Counted from the stretch's first letter, positions 9,981 to 19,480 are shown. The stretch: 64,000 nt of DNA from Mesostigma viride (GCA_009746045.1 RPFO01000213.1:1610578-1674577), one strand, 5' to 3'. Numbers and translations are program-made. Notes: generated by a model from the sequence alone, not told the origin.

Positions 9981-11597
9981 ATGGCGCGGGCGGGGCGCGG
10001 GCGGGGGCGGGGCGGGGGAGAAGGCGCGGGTGCGGGCGCGGGCGCCACCCAAGACGCGGGCGCGGGCGCGGGCCCGGGCGGGGGCGGGGGCGGGGGCGCA
10101 GGCGCCGGCGCGGGTGCGGGCGCGGGCGCCACCCAAGGCGCGCGCGCGGGCGCGGGCGGGGGTGGGGGCGCAGGCGCCGGCGCGGGTGCGGGCGCGGGCG
10201 CCACCGCCGACTTGGATGATGAGCCAGCAACCGAAGCCGAGAGGGAGAGGCACCGCTCTTCGAAGGTGTTCGATCTCGAAGTGTTTTGGGGCCCGGATAT
10301 GACCGTGTATGTCCGCTGGCGCCTAGCCGCATCGGAGACGTTGGTAAATGCACCGGTGAACAAGTGGCAGCCCACAGGGCCTAATGGCGAGGCTTGTGAC
10401 GGGGTCACGCCCATTGGGTACACCCCGCAGGGAGATCCTGTCTATGGGTGCCTCCTCATAGAGCGTGGCAAGGCCCCCAAAGGAAGTCCTGGTCTAGTGC
10501 CGCTTTTTGAATGGGACGAGGGCGGTGCCAGGAGATGTACCTGCGCTAGCCTTCACAGCCTTTTTCCTGACATCGTCGCCGCTGAGAAGCAGCAGTTGCT
10601 GGACGGATGGATTGAGCAGGTGCCAAAGTCCGTGGAGGATGTGCGTGCCAACAACGAGAATCTGTTCGACATCATGGAGCAAAAGCTCAAAGAGAAGCGT
10701 GAACTGCAAGCGAACAAGGCGGTACCCTTACCGCTGCGATCTGCAGGCGACCAGTCGGTTGCGCGGGCAACACGAGCACTGAGGCTGCCCATAAAACAAG
10801 TAATCTCACACGTCGCTTGCCCTGCCCGCGAGATTCAAGCGCAGATCAACCGCGCATGTGCGCCCGCTGCGCGAGGGAGCACATCAACGGCAACGCCCGC
10901 TTTGCGCACACTGATTTCCGGCAGGCACACCTTCAAGGTGAATGGAAGCCTCATACGACGCAGCGACCTACTCGTTGTTAAGCGGCCAGCCGTCACCCGC
11001 GGGCAGGGAATGCCGTGGGCACCACACATGCTGGTGAAGGTCCTTGATCTGGAAGGCGATCGCACGGAGCGTGACAGCATTGTCGCCTCTCCTTACTACG
11101 CACCGTCGTGGACGGGCCAGTTTTCTAGAGTGACATTAGGTGGCGGCAGCGCAGGGATGACGGTCCCCATTTCTGATGTACACCTGCAGCACTGGACAGT
11201 GGGCGGTACGGCAGAGGTGCACCAGCCTGAGCTGATCAGTACCGGCAAACTGTCAGCTGCCACGGTGGCGGCGTTGAAAGAGCACCCGCAGATTGACTTT
11301 GAGCATTACAAGACTGCCACCGCTGCCAGGGCAGCAACAAAGGATGACTGCAATGCCTACTTTGCCGAGCATGGAGCACGTGCGCTTATCGGGATGCGCC
11401 TGTGTGCCCTGTTTCCGGGGACAGCGAGGAAAAGGGAGCGCTTCCATGGCTGGGTCACTAAGGTTCAGGAAAGGGGAGGTCACCTGCTCATCAAGGCGAT
11501 GTGGGCTCACTACAATACGCTTCCGCGGACACCTTTTTCAGCGGGGAAAGTGCCCCCGGGCTTCCGGGGCAAATTCAGCAAGCGCTGCGGAACTTAG
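9981..11597 (+). CDS. 538-aa protein of the TIR element, unknown function
   Basis: Residues 1-75 are low-complexity Ala/Gly from GGGCGC repeats. Residues 75-538 look like genuine protein. They have a segment with two Cys (ARRCTCASLHSLFPDIV), a heptad-like helix (NNENLFDIMEQKLKEKREL), a mixed alpha/beta middle, and a C-terminal stretch (HGARALIGMRLCALFPG then F-x-G-W-V-x-K-V) with the hydrophobic spacing of small Tudor/chromo-like barrels; that resemblance is weak. No Walker motif, DDE triad, HUH or RT box is seen. The ATG at 9981 lies in the repeats, so the true start may be downstream or in an upstream exon. The 3' end recurs inverted at 35.2-35.45 kb, so the gene belongs to a repeated family. 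Confidence 0.45.
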   Translation: MARAGRGRGRGGGEGAGAGAGATQDAGAGAGPGGGGGGGAGAGAGAGAGATQGARAGAGGGGGAGAGAGAGAGATADLDDEPATEAERERHRSSKVFDLEVFWGPDMTVYVRWRLAASETLVNAPVNKWQPTGPNGEACDGVTPIGYTPQGDPVYGCLLIERGKAPKGSPGLVPLFEWDEGGARRCTCASLHSLFPDIVAAEKQQLLDGWIEQVPKSVEDVRANNENLFDIMEQKLKEKRELQANKAVPLPLRSAGDQSVARATRALRLPIKQVISHVACPAREIQAQINRACAPAARGSTSTATPALRTLISGRHTFKVNGSLIRRSDLLVVKRPAVTRGQGMPWAPHMLVKVLDLEGDRTERDSIVASPYYAPSWTGQFSRVTLGGGSAGMTVPISDVHLQHWTVGGTAEVHQPELISTGKLSAATVAALKEHPQIDFEHYKTATAARAATKDDCNAYFAEHGARALIGMRLCALFPGTARKRERFHGWVTKVQERGGHLLIKAMWAHYNTLPRTPFSAGKVPPGFRGKFSKRCGT

Positions 11598-12173
11598 ATA
11601 CTAAAATTTCGTTTTTGATTCGTACCGTACAGCCAATCATTTTGCGCCCGGATCAAATTGTGATCTGGTCACTGAACACGAAAATTTCAGCGGAACGCAC
11701 GATCCACAAACGCAACTAGAGAAAATTTTCAGTGACGAAAATGTAGTACCGTGTAACCAATCAAAATGGAGTAGGACTTCGCTAAAGTCACGTTCGGAAT
11801 TTTTCCCCGCAAGATTCTCCCGCAAGATTCCCCCGCATGATTCCCCCCGCTAGGTTCAGGCTCCAGTCGATGCTCGCCAAATGGCGCAAAACGAACCAAC
11901 AATTGTTGAATCAACGGTGCGAATCCTCGGTACAGCTCGGGTAACATTCTCACTCATTTCGCGTCTCCTATGGACCGTATTGTAGTGCTGATGGGCAGTA
12001 TGAGGACTATCACGCCCTTGCGGAGGTGACGCAGTTCGTGTGCGGCTGCCCACACCCAGTCGAGGCATTTGGCCGCGCTCGCTTCTTTCCACAGGAGGCT
12101 GGCACCGTGAACGCAGGTGATGGCACCCACATGGACGATGCCGTCCCTGCTGTGCACAGTGACAGTGAAGGCG

Positions 12174-12335
12174 GGGAGGAGGAGGAAGAGGGAGAGGAAG
12201 AGGGGGAGGAAGAGGGGGAGGAGGAGGGGAGGAGGAGGGAGAGGGGGAGGGAGAGGGGGACGGAGAATGGGAGGGGAAGGGGGAGGAGGAAGAGGGAGAG
12301 GGAGAGGGAGAGGGAGAGGAGGATGCGGAATGGTG
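12174..12335. repeat. Purine-rich GGGGAGGAAGA low-complexity tract
   Basis: About 160 bp of GAGGAA/GGGGAG words on the plus strand. Frames encode poly-Glu or poly-Arg/Gly and are not trusted. 11640-12170 and 12336-12778 have no feature that I can support. Confidence 0.85.
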
Positions 12336-12778
12336 GGAGCCGGGGATGACTGGTAGATGAGACGGTGCCATCTACCGGCGCATGGAATGAAGTGGTACAC
12401 AAGTTTACTCATGGTTATCGGCAAGTAGAGCATGCACGCCTGGCCTAGTTGCATTTAAATCAATGAGTTGAGTTTGGAGAGGCTGCATTTTGCTTGGATG
12501 AAGAATGTGTTAGCATGGCCAAACTTTTATGGCTTGTAGCCAAATCCTCTTGGGGTATGCAGTGTACTAGCGGTGTGCAATTGCGAGGATTCCTGTCTTG
12601 TAGCGATGTGGCCTCTCACCCTGCAGCCTGGTAGATGTGTTGGCATGCAGCCACCCATCATTGGTCATCCGATCTGGTGTGATTTGCATTTGCACACCTT
12701 GTATTAAGGCCATGATATTGTCTTGTTATTTCTAATGTGTATGTGCGAAAAGAGGCATAATATGCTCATATATAGTGC

Positions 12779-13520
12779 TAGCAAATGTCACTACCTTTAC
12801 CTATGCCTGACCTTACAAGTTGAGGATGGTCTAATGTAGTGGCAAACAGGTTATTTACAACAATTCACAGTTTTCTGACATAGTTTGACGCAACTATACT
12901 TACCAAAATGCTTGAAAAAGGCAAAAATTGCACCATTTATGCTAGCAAACGCCACTATTTTGAGATCAAACTGGGCCCAAACTTGGCCCATGGTCTAATC
13001 TAGTGGTGTTTAGGTTGCTTCCAACATTTCATAGCTTTCTCATGACGTATAGTTTGATATTGTTTAGTAGCTTACACTGAGCAAAATGCTTGAAAATGGC
13101 AAAAAATGCAGTAGTTATGCTAGCAAACGTCACTATTTTGACATCAAACTGAGCCCAAACTTGGCCCATGGTCTAATCTAGTGGTGTTTAGGTTGCTTCC
13201 AACATTTCATAGCTTTATGACGTAGTTTGGTATTGTTTAGTAGCTTACACTGAGCAAAATGCTTGAAAATGGCAAAAAATGCAGTAGTTATGCTAGCAAA
13301 CGTCACTATTTTGAGTTCAGATTGACCCCAAACTTTGTGCATGGTCTATTCTAGTGGTAATTAGGTTGCTTGCAAATATCCATGATGGTTTGACGTGATT
13401 TAGTACTGTTTCCTATTTATTACTATTTAATTTAATTTAAAATGACAAAAATGTACCTTTATTGCTAGCAAATGTCACCAAGATGACGTCCGATCGATAC
13501 CAAACTTTGTACGAGGTCTA
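12779..13520. repeat. Tandem repeat of about 170 bp, five diverged units
   Basis: Units begin GCTAGCAAAYGTCACTA near 12779, 12942, 13120, 13291 and 13463 (spacing 163-178 bp). They share GGTCTAATCTAGTGGT, GGTTGCTTCCAACATTTCAT and GAGCAAAATGCTTGAAAA. The middle two are nearly identical. Monomer length is nucleosome-like, as in plant satellites. It ends about 100 bp before the right end of the TIR element. Confidence 0.85.
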
Positions 13521-13669
13521 TTTTGGTTGCAAACATCATGCATGACAATTTTCAGCATAAAAAGACAAACTTCGGTACGAAGTACATTTTGCGTGCTGGA
13601 GTACATTCTTAATGGCTGGTAGGGTGCCAAGCTCGGAACGGCCGCAAAGGAGATCTGGCATCACAGGGT

Positions 13670-15466
13670 TCAGATGTGCGGAGATACTATGCGATCCAGC
13701 CGGTCCACGACCTGTTTGTAGAGCTTGTGCCAAGGGGCAGCACCGAACAGATGTGGGTGACGTTGCAAAAAACATCGGACTTGACGGAGCATAATGGCTC
13801 GGTCATAGTCTTTGACCAATAAACGCTGCAAGAGCTCAACAAGAGTCGTGATGAAATCAACACGATAAGAACAAAGACGGGAAAAACGATGTAACTGAGA
13901 AAGAACAACACCATATTTTGCTGTGTGGGAAAGGAGACTGTGAATATCGGGGTAACGAATAAAAGGAATTTGCTGGTATTTAGGATCCTTGCGCTTATCA
14001 TAGACAGCCGTACGCCAGCCCTTCTTGTTATGGGTAATGTTAAGATCGAGGTAATTGCAATGAATATCCTACGACGTGAGCTTTAATGTGAGGGACGCTT
14101 GCGGGTAGATGCCAGGCAGACCAGCGGTGATATACAAATGGGTTGCGAAATCAGGGTTGTCGAAAGCGATGACATCATCAATGTATCGACATGTATGGAT
14201 AAAACGCCTGATGAGAACATCATCGTTTGAGGCAATGAGATTCTCCATGAATGCAAGCTCATAAGTGTATAGATAGAGGTTTGCAAGGAGCCCGGCACAG
14301 TTAGTGCCCATAGGGATGCCGATAGCTTGTTGGTATACATTGCCCGCAAAACAGATGAAGGTGTTATCAACAAGATAAGAGATCCAATGGACAAGGTCAG
14401 CCTTCGTGATAATATAATTATAACCATCCCGCACGATAGCACCTGCCGCGATCCCTGAGAGCCACGTTGCCGTGGGCTTGGTCTGAGAAACACGCACGTG
14501 CAGGTGGTTGCGCCCGTGAGGCCTACGTGCATACAGACGAGTAAGGAGGCTATCTAAACGAGCTTTCAAATCGTGCAAATCTAGTGTGGTATATAGAGTG
14601 GTGAAATCATAGGTGGCTATGGGCATAGGTATACGTTTCTCTGCTGCTGTCTTAGAACGGCTAAGGGCGGCAAGGCGTAGGCGTACTTGGGCTGAGTCTA
14701 TGACGATCCAACTACCAGCGCATTCATACCCGGCATTCGACAGCACCTCCACCCATAATGCATTGGCTTCGGGGAGAAGAGCATTCAAAGCATGGCAGAT
14801 GAGTTTCGAGAGAGGCATCAGTGGGGCTGAATGCGACGCAGCAATGGTGCGCAAAGCAACAGGAGTTTTGTGCAGCTTAAGAGTGAGATACAGATATGGG
14901 AACGTAGTGGTGGTGGCGCGTCGCTGCCGCTTAAGGAATGCCCGAGCAAAAATGTTTTGGCTGTGCAGGAAAGCCCGATGAGCAGCAGTGATACTGGCGG
15001 TGGACTGTGCACGCTGAACATAGGTAGGGCTGGACGCCAACTCGTGTTGCAAAGTAGCAAGGTAGTGCTTCTTGCATATGAAAGCAAAGTTGTTGGCACT
15101 CTTGTCAACACACGTGATGATAAAGTCCTGCTTAAAGTGGTCAAGAAGTGCTTTATCTGTGGTGTTGAGCCAGGTGGTGCGGTGGACCTGCTGGAGACGG
15201 TAATCAAGCCTGGTGAGACGTGCATTGCATTCGTGAATGACGGCGCGAAACCACGGTTCCATGGCAAGGGGAGCAAGCTGTAGGTCCGTGCTCATGGCAT
15301 TGCAGAATTTGCGCAGTGATGTGGAGAGCAGTGCATTCACCTCTTTGGCACACGTGCGCTGGACCCACGGCCGAAACTTGGTGCCTTTGGCAAAAAGGTC
15401 TACAAGCGTGTGGCTCGGCAGGATGCTGAGGTCAGCGGTCATGACGTGCTGTGAGGTGGGATCAAG
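13670..15466 (-). pseudogene. Penelope-like reverse transcriptase, 5'-truncated, one stop
   Basis: About 599 codons in one frame with a single internal TAG (14069-14071). RT landmarks in order: DKSANNFAFICKKHY, then YDFTTLYTTLD (palm D), IGIPMGTNCAGLLANLYLY, CRYIDDVIAFD (catalytic YxDD box), NYLDLNI, VYDKRKDP, and YGVVLSQLHRFSRLC near the C-terminus. This set matches the RT of Chlamys/Naiad-type Penelope-like elements, in which the GIY-YIG nuclease, when present, lies N-terminal. The C-terminus here stops about 70 residues after the last RT block with no GIY-YIG. The N-terminus is lost at the junction with the Rep element (15466/15467). Confidence 0.8.
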
Positions 15467-15908
15467 ACTTGAGACAATAGGGCCCCTGCTCTCCAACGCA
15501 ATCAATAAAGGCGCTTTGGTGGATAGCGTGGATCTGACGGGGTCCCAGGCGGAGGAGGATGAATTACTGAATTCCGTTTTGTCTGCAGCGGGCAAGCTTG
15601 CTGGGGGTGGGTCATCTGCAACCCCATCATCATCAACACAAACGTCCACAAAACAACATGGCCAAGACCAAAACGCCGGCAAGTCGTCCTGGCCTGGCAA
15701 GGGGACTAAACGAACCCTCAGTTTTGACGAACGCAATGAGGAAACGCCTGCATTTGAGCCGTCTCCGGATGACGACCCTGTCCACGACATCCACGCCAGC
15801 CCAGCAACCGACAGCCACGCCGGACCTACTTGTTCATCCCCAGCAACGGGACTCGCCGGATCCACCACACCCGGACCCGGAGAGACAGAAGGACAACGTA
15901 GTGCCTGA
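15467..15908 (+). pseudogene. Rep-element coiled-coil ORF, copy A, 3' part
   Basis: Continues the frame lost at 4139 (LETIGPLLSNAINKG, matching copy B at 18951). It runs through an acidic-helical part into a Ser/Thr/Pro-rich tail and stops at TGA 15906-15908. From about 15690 the frame is probably not the selected one: between copies A and B nearly all changes alter amino acids here, while the overlapping zinc-finger frame takes several silent changes. A splice joining the two frames is possible but not located. Confidence 0.5.
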
Positions 15909-16314
15909 CTTAAACGCTGCAGCAAGGCGTCGGCGGCGCCGGCGGCATGCTATTTTGGACGATGCCTCCGAGGATGAGCAAGAAGATAATATCGACAGGG
16001 TCAACATCGGTGGGGAAGATGAAGAGGAATCGGAAGACGAACCAGGAGAGGAGGATGAAGGGGAAGAGGAAATGGAAGATCGAGGAGGAGGAAGGGGATG
16101 AGGTTGACGAAGAGGATCCCCCTCCACGCCGGGCAAAAAAAGTTAAATTCATAGATGATGAAGCCGGTGTTTCGGATGATGACGAGGACAGCGATGGTGA
16201 AGCTGGGGCAAGTAAGAATGAGAATTTCAGGTGCAACTGTTGCGAGCCGCCCTTCGTGGCCAAGAGCCAACGTGGTCTCAGCAATCACGTGACGTGCAAG
16301 ATAAAGCGTGGGCG
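15658..16314 (+). pseudogene. Rep-element zinc-finger exon, copy A (frameshifted)
   Basis: The ATG at 15658 (AACATGGCC) opens MAKTKTPASRPG and a basic N-terminal part. A poly-Arg segment (ARRRRRRRHAILDD), a Glu/Asp-rich stretch, PPPRRAKKVKF (NLS-like) and a C2HC-type finger follow (CNCC...F...L..H..C, about 16228-16293). The frame is broken near 16080 within the acidic repeats compared with copy B. The exon ends at a GTAAGG donor (16315); without splicing it would stop at TAA 16316. The finger may bind element ends or single-stranded DNA (inference). Confidence 0.65.
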
Positions 16315-16468
16315 GTAAGGTGCCACTCTTCCTTGTGTAATTTTTTTTATTGGAATTCCTTGCCAAATTATACCCAATATTTTTTAAGTCTTTTATTCAA
16401 TACTAACAACGCTTCTTGCTAAAAATGTGCGATATATTTTTCCTTGGCATGTGCAATGTATGTGACAG
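16315..16468 (+). other. Spliceosomal intron in the Rep gene, copy A (154 nt)
   Basis: The donor is GGGCG|GTAAGG and the acceptor is TATGTGACAG|AGAAGC. Joining CG to A restores an Arg codon and keeps the zinc-finger and Rep frames in register. The same sites are present in copy B (32990-33155, 166 nt) despite indels inside the intron. Confidence 0.7.
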
Positions 16469-17433
16469 AGAAGCAAGACGACATCTACAAGAGCGTGAGG
16501 ACGCTGCACTCAATGAGGAACACAACACCGCAACTCAGCACGAAGAAGCTCAAGAAACTGACGAGTTCATTCCATTGCGTCAACCCAAGCACGCACGTGG
16601 GCGCACGCCGCTAAAGAATATGACACTCCACATCTCCATTTCAGGGGGGGCTCGTGATCTTAATGACGATGAGCTTGGCAAGATTGAAGCCTTCCATGTA
16701 GCCAATGGCGGCAAGGGCATGTCAATTGTGGAAGAAGGAATACTAGAAATGCACAAGCACGTGCACATGCTAATCGATGTTGAGGCTACATCAGCCCATG
16801 CTGTGAAACTGAAGCTCAAGAAGGAACTTGGCTGGGGAGAACCGATAGATGAAAAAGGGAAACATGACAAAACCAAGCCAAGCCTCGTGGCACGCCAAGT
16901 TAAGCCTAGCCACAAGTTGAATTATTCTGGGATGATAGGCTATTTGCTGAAGTCGGAAGAGCAAGAAGGGTTCCAGATCTTGTATTGCCACGGCATTGAT
17001 GAGGACGAGAAAGAAGAAGGCCGGATAGAATATTTACTTCATGGGTCCCCCACTCTCAAGGGACGGTGCTGCTTGACCGCCTACAATTTACTCGAACGTG
17101 AGCACTGCTGTGTACTGGTTTAAGCACCACAATAGTATTAGCTTGCGTCCAAACCTGATTAAAACAATGGCCCACATGTTCAAGACGGGCCGATACTCTC
17201 TAGATGCTAGGTTTCTGATGGGTAGGGGTCTTGATTATCCTCGTGTACAAGCTGCATTCGAGATCATGGTTGAACCCAGACTTGGTGAACATTCGTTGTC
17301 AGCTATAGCACGTGGGCTCGAAAGGGCCCTTTTCAATCCGCGTGAGCGATACTTTGATTCAGATGAGGTAGATGCAGTTTTTCCTGATGCACGCGCGGCT
17401 CAACGCCAAGAACGTGCAGCACGCACAGAATGA
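16469..17433 (+). pseudogene. HUH-type Rep endonuclease exon, copy A (frameshifted)
   Basis: Motif I-like MTLHISISGG (about 16620-16649) is followed by the HUH motif HKHVHMLID (HVH at 16758-16766) and motif III YLLK (16941-16952) within NYSGMIGYLLKSEE. The order and spacing fit Y1 HUH endonucleases of the CRESS-Rep/Replitron kind. No Walker A helicase follows, unlike Helitrons and CRESS Reps. A 4-nt insertion (17101-17104) breaks the frame; the C-terminal part continues in the next frame to TGA 17431-17433. Copy B lacks this insertion. The proposed role is nicking and joining of one DNA strand in replicative transposition. Confidence 0.75.
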
Positions 17434-17900
17434 GAGCCACCAGGGTCTGGCTATTTTGACATAGATGCCATCATCGAAGAGGTGCGAAAGCCCCTTCGTG
17501 GTGATGACGATGAGATGAGCAACTCCTTGACAAAGTCCTGCGTGACGAACGGAATAAGGATGACCCAGATATCATGTTGTCATCCGACTCCGACTCTGAC
17601 ATAGCGTTTCACACATAAATTTCTGGCCTGCGCTGGTTGTCTCTTTGAGAAATTTTCAGTGTATATCTCTGTATATGGTATATATGACTTTAATGATTAA
17701 AAGTGAGAATTTTGAGAATTTCAGAGTTTGAGAATTCGGCACATCCTAGTCGGGGTAAAATTGGCTCCAGAGTTCTCAGTTCTCGAATTCTCAGAGGGCG
17801 GGGGCCGAGATTAATTAAGAGGCATGGCTGTATCGAGATATATGTTCGGAGGCGAATTTCTATTGGCGTTAATTTGTAGTATTGTACGACAACTGTCAAG
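17434..17900 (+). other. Rep-element 3' region, copy A
   Basis: The frame after the TGA stays related to copy B but has a 4-nt deletion. TAA lies near 17617. Next comes the 30-nt Penelope-tail match (17622-17651), an AT-rich stretch with GAGAATTT words, and a block (17805-17880) shared with copy B and, inverted, with 43300-43410. Confidence 0.55.
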
Positions 17901-17995
17901 GGTGACGGCATGTACTGAAATCGCGGATACTTTCTAGATCGTTTGCGCTTTCGACGGTTAAAAGGCAGAGCTGCGGTTGAAAGTACTGTACGTGT

Positions 17996-18240
17996 GGGGG
18001 GACGGTGTTACAACGGGGGGGGGACGCATTTATGGGGGGGGGGGACGGTGTTACAACGGGGGGAGGGACGCATTTATGGGGGGGGGGGGACGGTGTTACA
18101 ACGAGGGGGGGAACGCACTTATGTGGGGGCGGGAACGGTGTTATCGGGGAAATTAGCCAATTATGGACCAAAGAGGTGAGAGGGCAAATGAGTATCAGCG
18201 AATCCTTAATGGGGGGAACGGTGTTACACCGGGGGGAGTC
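17996..18240. repeat. G-rich minisatellite, about 50-55-bp unit
   Basis: Four or five units of the form ACGGTGTTACAACGGGGGG followed by ACGCATTTATGGGGG, with G-runs of 5-10. It lies in the 500 bp between Rep copies A and B. Runs of four or more G at short spacing could form G-quadruplexes. Confidence 0.85.
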
Positions 18241-18599
18241 GCAGTTGTCAGTTTCAAACCGAATATCTATTGGACCGTAGTTCTAGGACATTGTAGATGG
18301 CGATTAGTTCGGCACTTCCGGGCGTCAGGCCCAGTAAGGTCCAGGTGGAGGTTTTGACACCTTGCAATCTACAGAATAGCGGTTACAGGGATATCATTTA
18401 ATGGAAATGGCCGACACGTTGGAAACTGATTGCGGTTACGAACCTTACGTCGTGTGTGATTGGCTGGCTACTAACGGGGCACGAAGACCAAAGGCAGAAG
18501 GACCGGCCACGCGTCACGATTCATGTGATTGACAGGATACACGCGAATATAGGTGTGTGAACGAAGGGGAATAAAAAGAAACGAAAGGCGGCCGGGACC

Positions 18600-19049
18600 A
18601 TGGCGGCGATGAAAAATCTGGCGCAACAAGACCTGTTCAAGGACCTCGTTGGAAAAATAAACAAGCAGCGAGTCGACTTAACTAACACCATCAGAGACAG
18701 AAAGCTTAACCTGGACCGTGCCAACGAAGGTGTACAGGTACAAACAAAGAATGTAAATGCTGCTAAGGCAAGGTATCATGAACTCAAGGAAAGGGAGGAA
18801 AAGGCCTGCGAGGAGAAAGTGCGAAAGGCGTACGAGACAACCGTAGAGCCCCAACTAAAGACGCTAGAGCGGCTGAAAGTCGCCTTGGGCAAAAAGGAAC
18901 AACTGTGGGAGGGGGTGGTCAAACATGCAACAAATGAGGTGCTGTCCACACTTGAGACAATAGGGCCCCTGCTCTCCAACGCAATCAATAAAGGCGCTTT
19001 GGTGGATAGCGTGGATCTGACGGGGTCCCAGGCGGAGGAGGACGAATGA
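18600..19049 (+). CDS. Rep-element coiled-coil ORF, copy B
   Basis: 149 codons from ATG GCG GCG to TGA. Residues 1-115 are helical with heptads (KINKQRVDLTN, ELKEREEKACEEKVRKAYE) and a basic patch. Residues 116-149 (LETIGPLLSNAINKG ... SQAEEDE) are amphipathic and acidic. In copy A the codon at the stop reads TTA, so the stop here is a T-to-G point change and the ancestral frame went on. There is no recognised family. Its plus orientation and position directly upstream of the zinc-finger/Rep exons suggest one transcription unit. Confidence 0.6.
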   Translation: MAAMKNLAQQDLFKDLVGKINKQRVDLTNTIRDRKLNLDRANEGVQVQTKNVNAAKARYHELKEREEKACEEKVRKAYETTVEPQLKTLERLKVALGKKEQLWEGVVKHATNEVLSTLETIGPLLSNAINKGALVDSVDLTGSQAEEDE

Positions 19050-19149
19050 CTGAATTCCGTTTTGTCTGCAGCGGGCAAGCTTGCTGGGGGTGGGTCATCT
19101 GTAACCCCATCGTCATCAACACAACACTATACTTTTCGTCCGAGGGTAG

Positions 19150-19480
19150 TAAAAATGATCCGAGGCGTAAATTACGAGGTGGTAACTTACGGCGCAGACT
19201 ACTCTTACGGTTTACATCCGAGATGGGATCTTTCTCGTAAGCTACGAGTTAGATCCGAGGTAAGATCCGACGTCGTAAATTACGAGGTAGTAATTTACGA
19301 GGTAGTAATTTACGAGGTAGTAATGTACGAGGTAGTAATGTACGAGGTAGTAATGTACGAGGTAGTAATTTACGAGGTAGTAAGGTACGAGGTAGTAATT
19401 TACGAGGTAGTAAGGTACGAGGTAGTAATTTGCGAGGTAGTAATCTACGAGTTGGTAATTTACGATCCCGGTACTTGGTC
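19150..19480. repeat. CACTA subterminal repeats, left
   Basis: About 14 units of 15 bp (TACGAGGTAGTAATT and variants) follow the left TIR. Probable transposase-binding arrays by analogy with En/Spm. Confidence 0.85.

Larger units (their letters stand above)
4664..13623. mobile_element. 8,960-bp TIR element of unknown superfamily, TSD GTGCC
   Basis: The left end begins CCTGGCAGCCGTTAAGAATG and the right end reads the same with three changes on the other strand (CCTACCAGCCATTAAGAATG); pairing continues through GTACTCCAGCAC. A 5-bp duplication GTGCC flanks it at 4659-4663 and 13624-13628. The empty site with one GTGCC is in the Penelope-like copy at 53.69 kb. Contents from left to right: hexamer arrays, a 297-bp-arm palindrome, a Cys-motif ORF, a 538-codon ORF, purine-rich DNA and a ~170-bp tandem repeat. 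A 5-bp TSD is known for Transib and for integrase-type insertion, but the termini do not look like either (Transib starts CAC). I cannot assign a superfamily. Confidence 0.7.
4140..15466 (-). mobile_element. Penelope-like retroelement (minus strand), 5'-truncated, interrupted
   Basis: The element runs from its 5' break at 15466 through an RT reading frame (stop at 13670) to its 3' UTR at 4140-4663. The two parts are separated by the TIR element at 4664-13623. Continuity is shown by the uninterrupted relative at 53.1-54.3 kb, where ...GAATCCAGTGCC is followed directly by AAGCTCGGAACG. It is inserted in the Rep element between positions equivalent to copy B 18941 and 18950. No clear target duplication is left; about 8 bp of target are missing. 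Confidence 0.7.
325..17900 (+). mobile_element. Rep element (Replitron-like HUH transposon), copy A, interrupted
   Basis: Pieces 325-370, 3646-4139 and 15467 to about 17900 align in order with copy B (18402-19124 and 32343 to about 34665). The shared left end begins TGGAAATGGCCGACACG, and flanks differ before it. The interruptions are a CACTA-like element (371-3645) and a minus-strand Penelope-like retroelement (4140-15466). At the second break only about 8-9 bp present in copy B (near 18941-18950) are missing, so the pieces at 4139 and 15467 are one ancestral copy. Gene content is a coiled-coil ORF, a zinc-finger exon and an HUH-Rep exon, all on the plus strand. The right end is uncertain: similarity to copy B continues past the 3' UTR to a block around 17805-17900. 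Confidence 0.75.

Noticed and set aside
14613-15283. Plus-strand frames of 122-150 codons over the RT region
   Set aside because: Antisense shadows of the minus-strand RT, which has conserved RT motifs and a single stop.
16469-17433. Helitron RepHel or CRESS-virus Rep as identity of the HUH exon
   Set aside because: No helicase motifs follow in either copy, and only one motif III with YLLK is seen. Both classes would need an SF1 or SF3 helicase domain.
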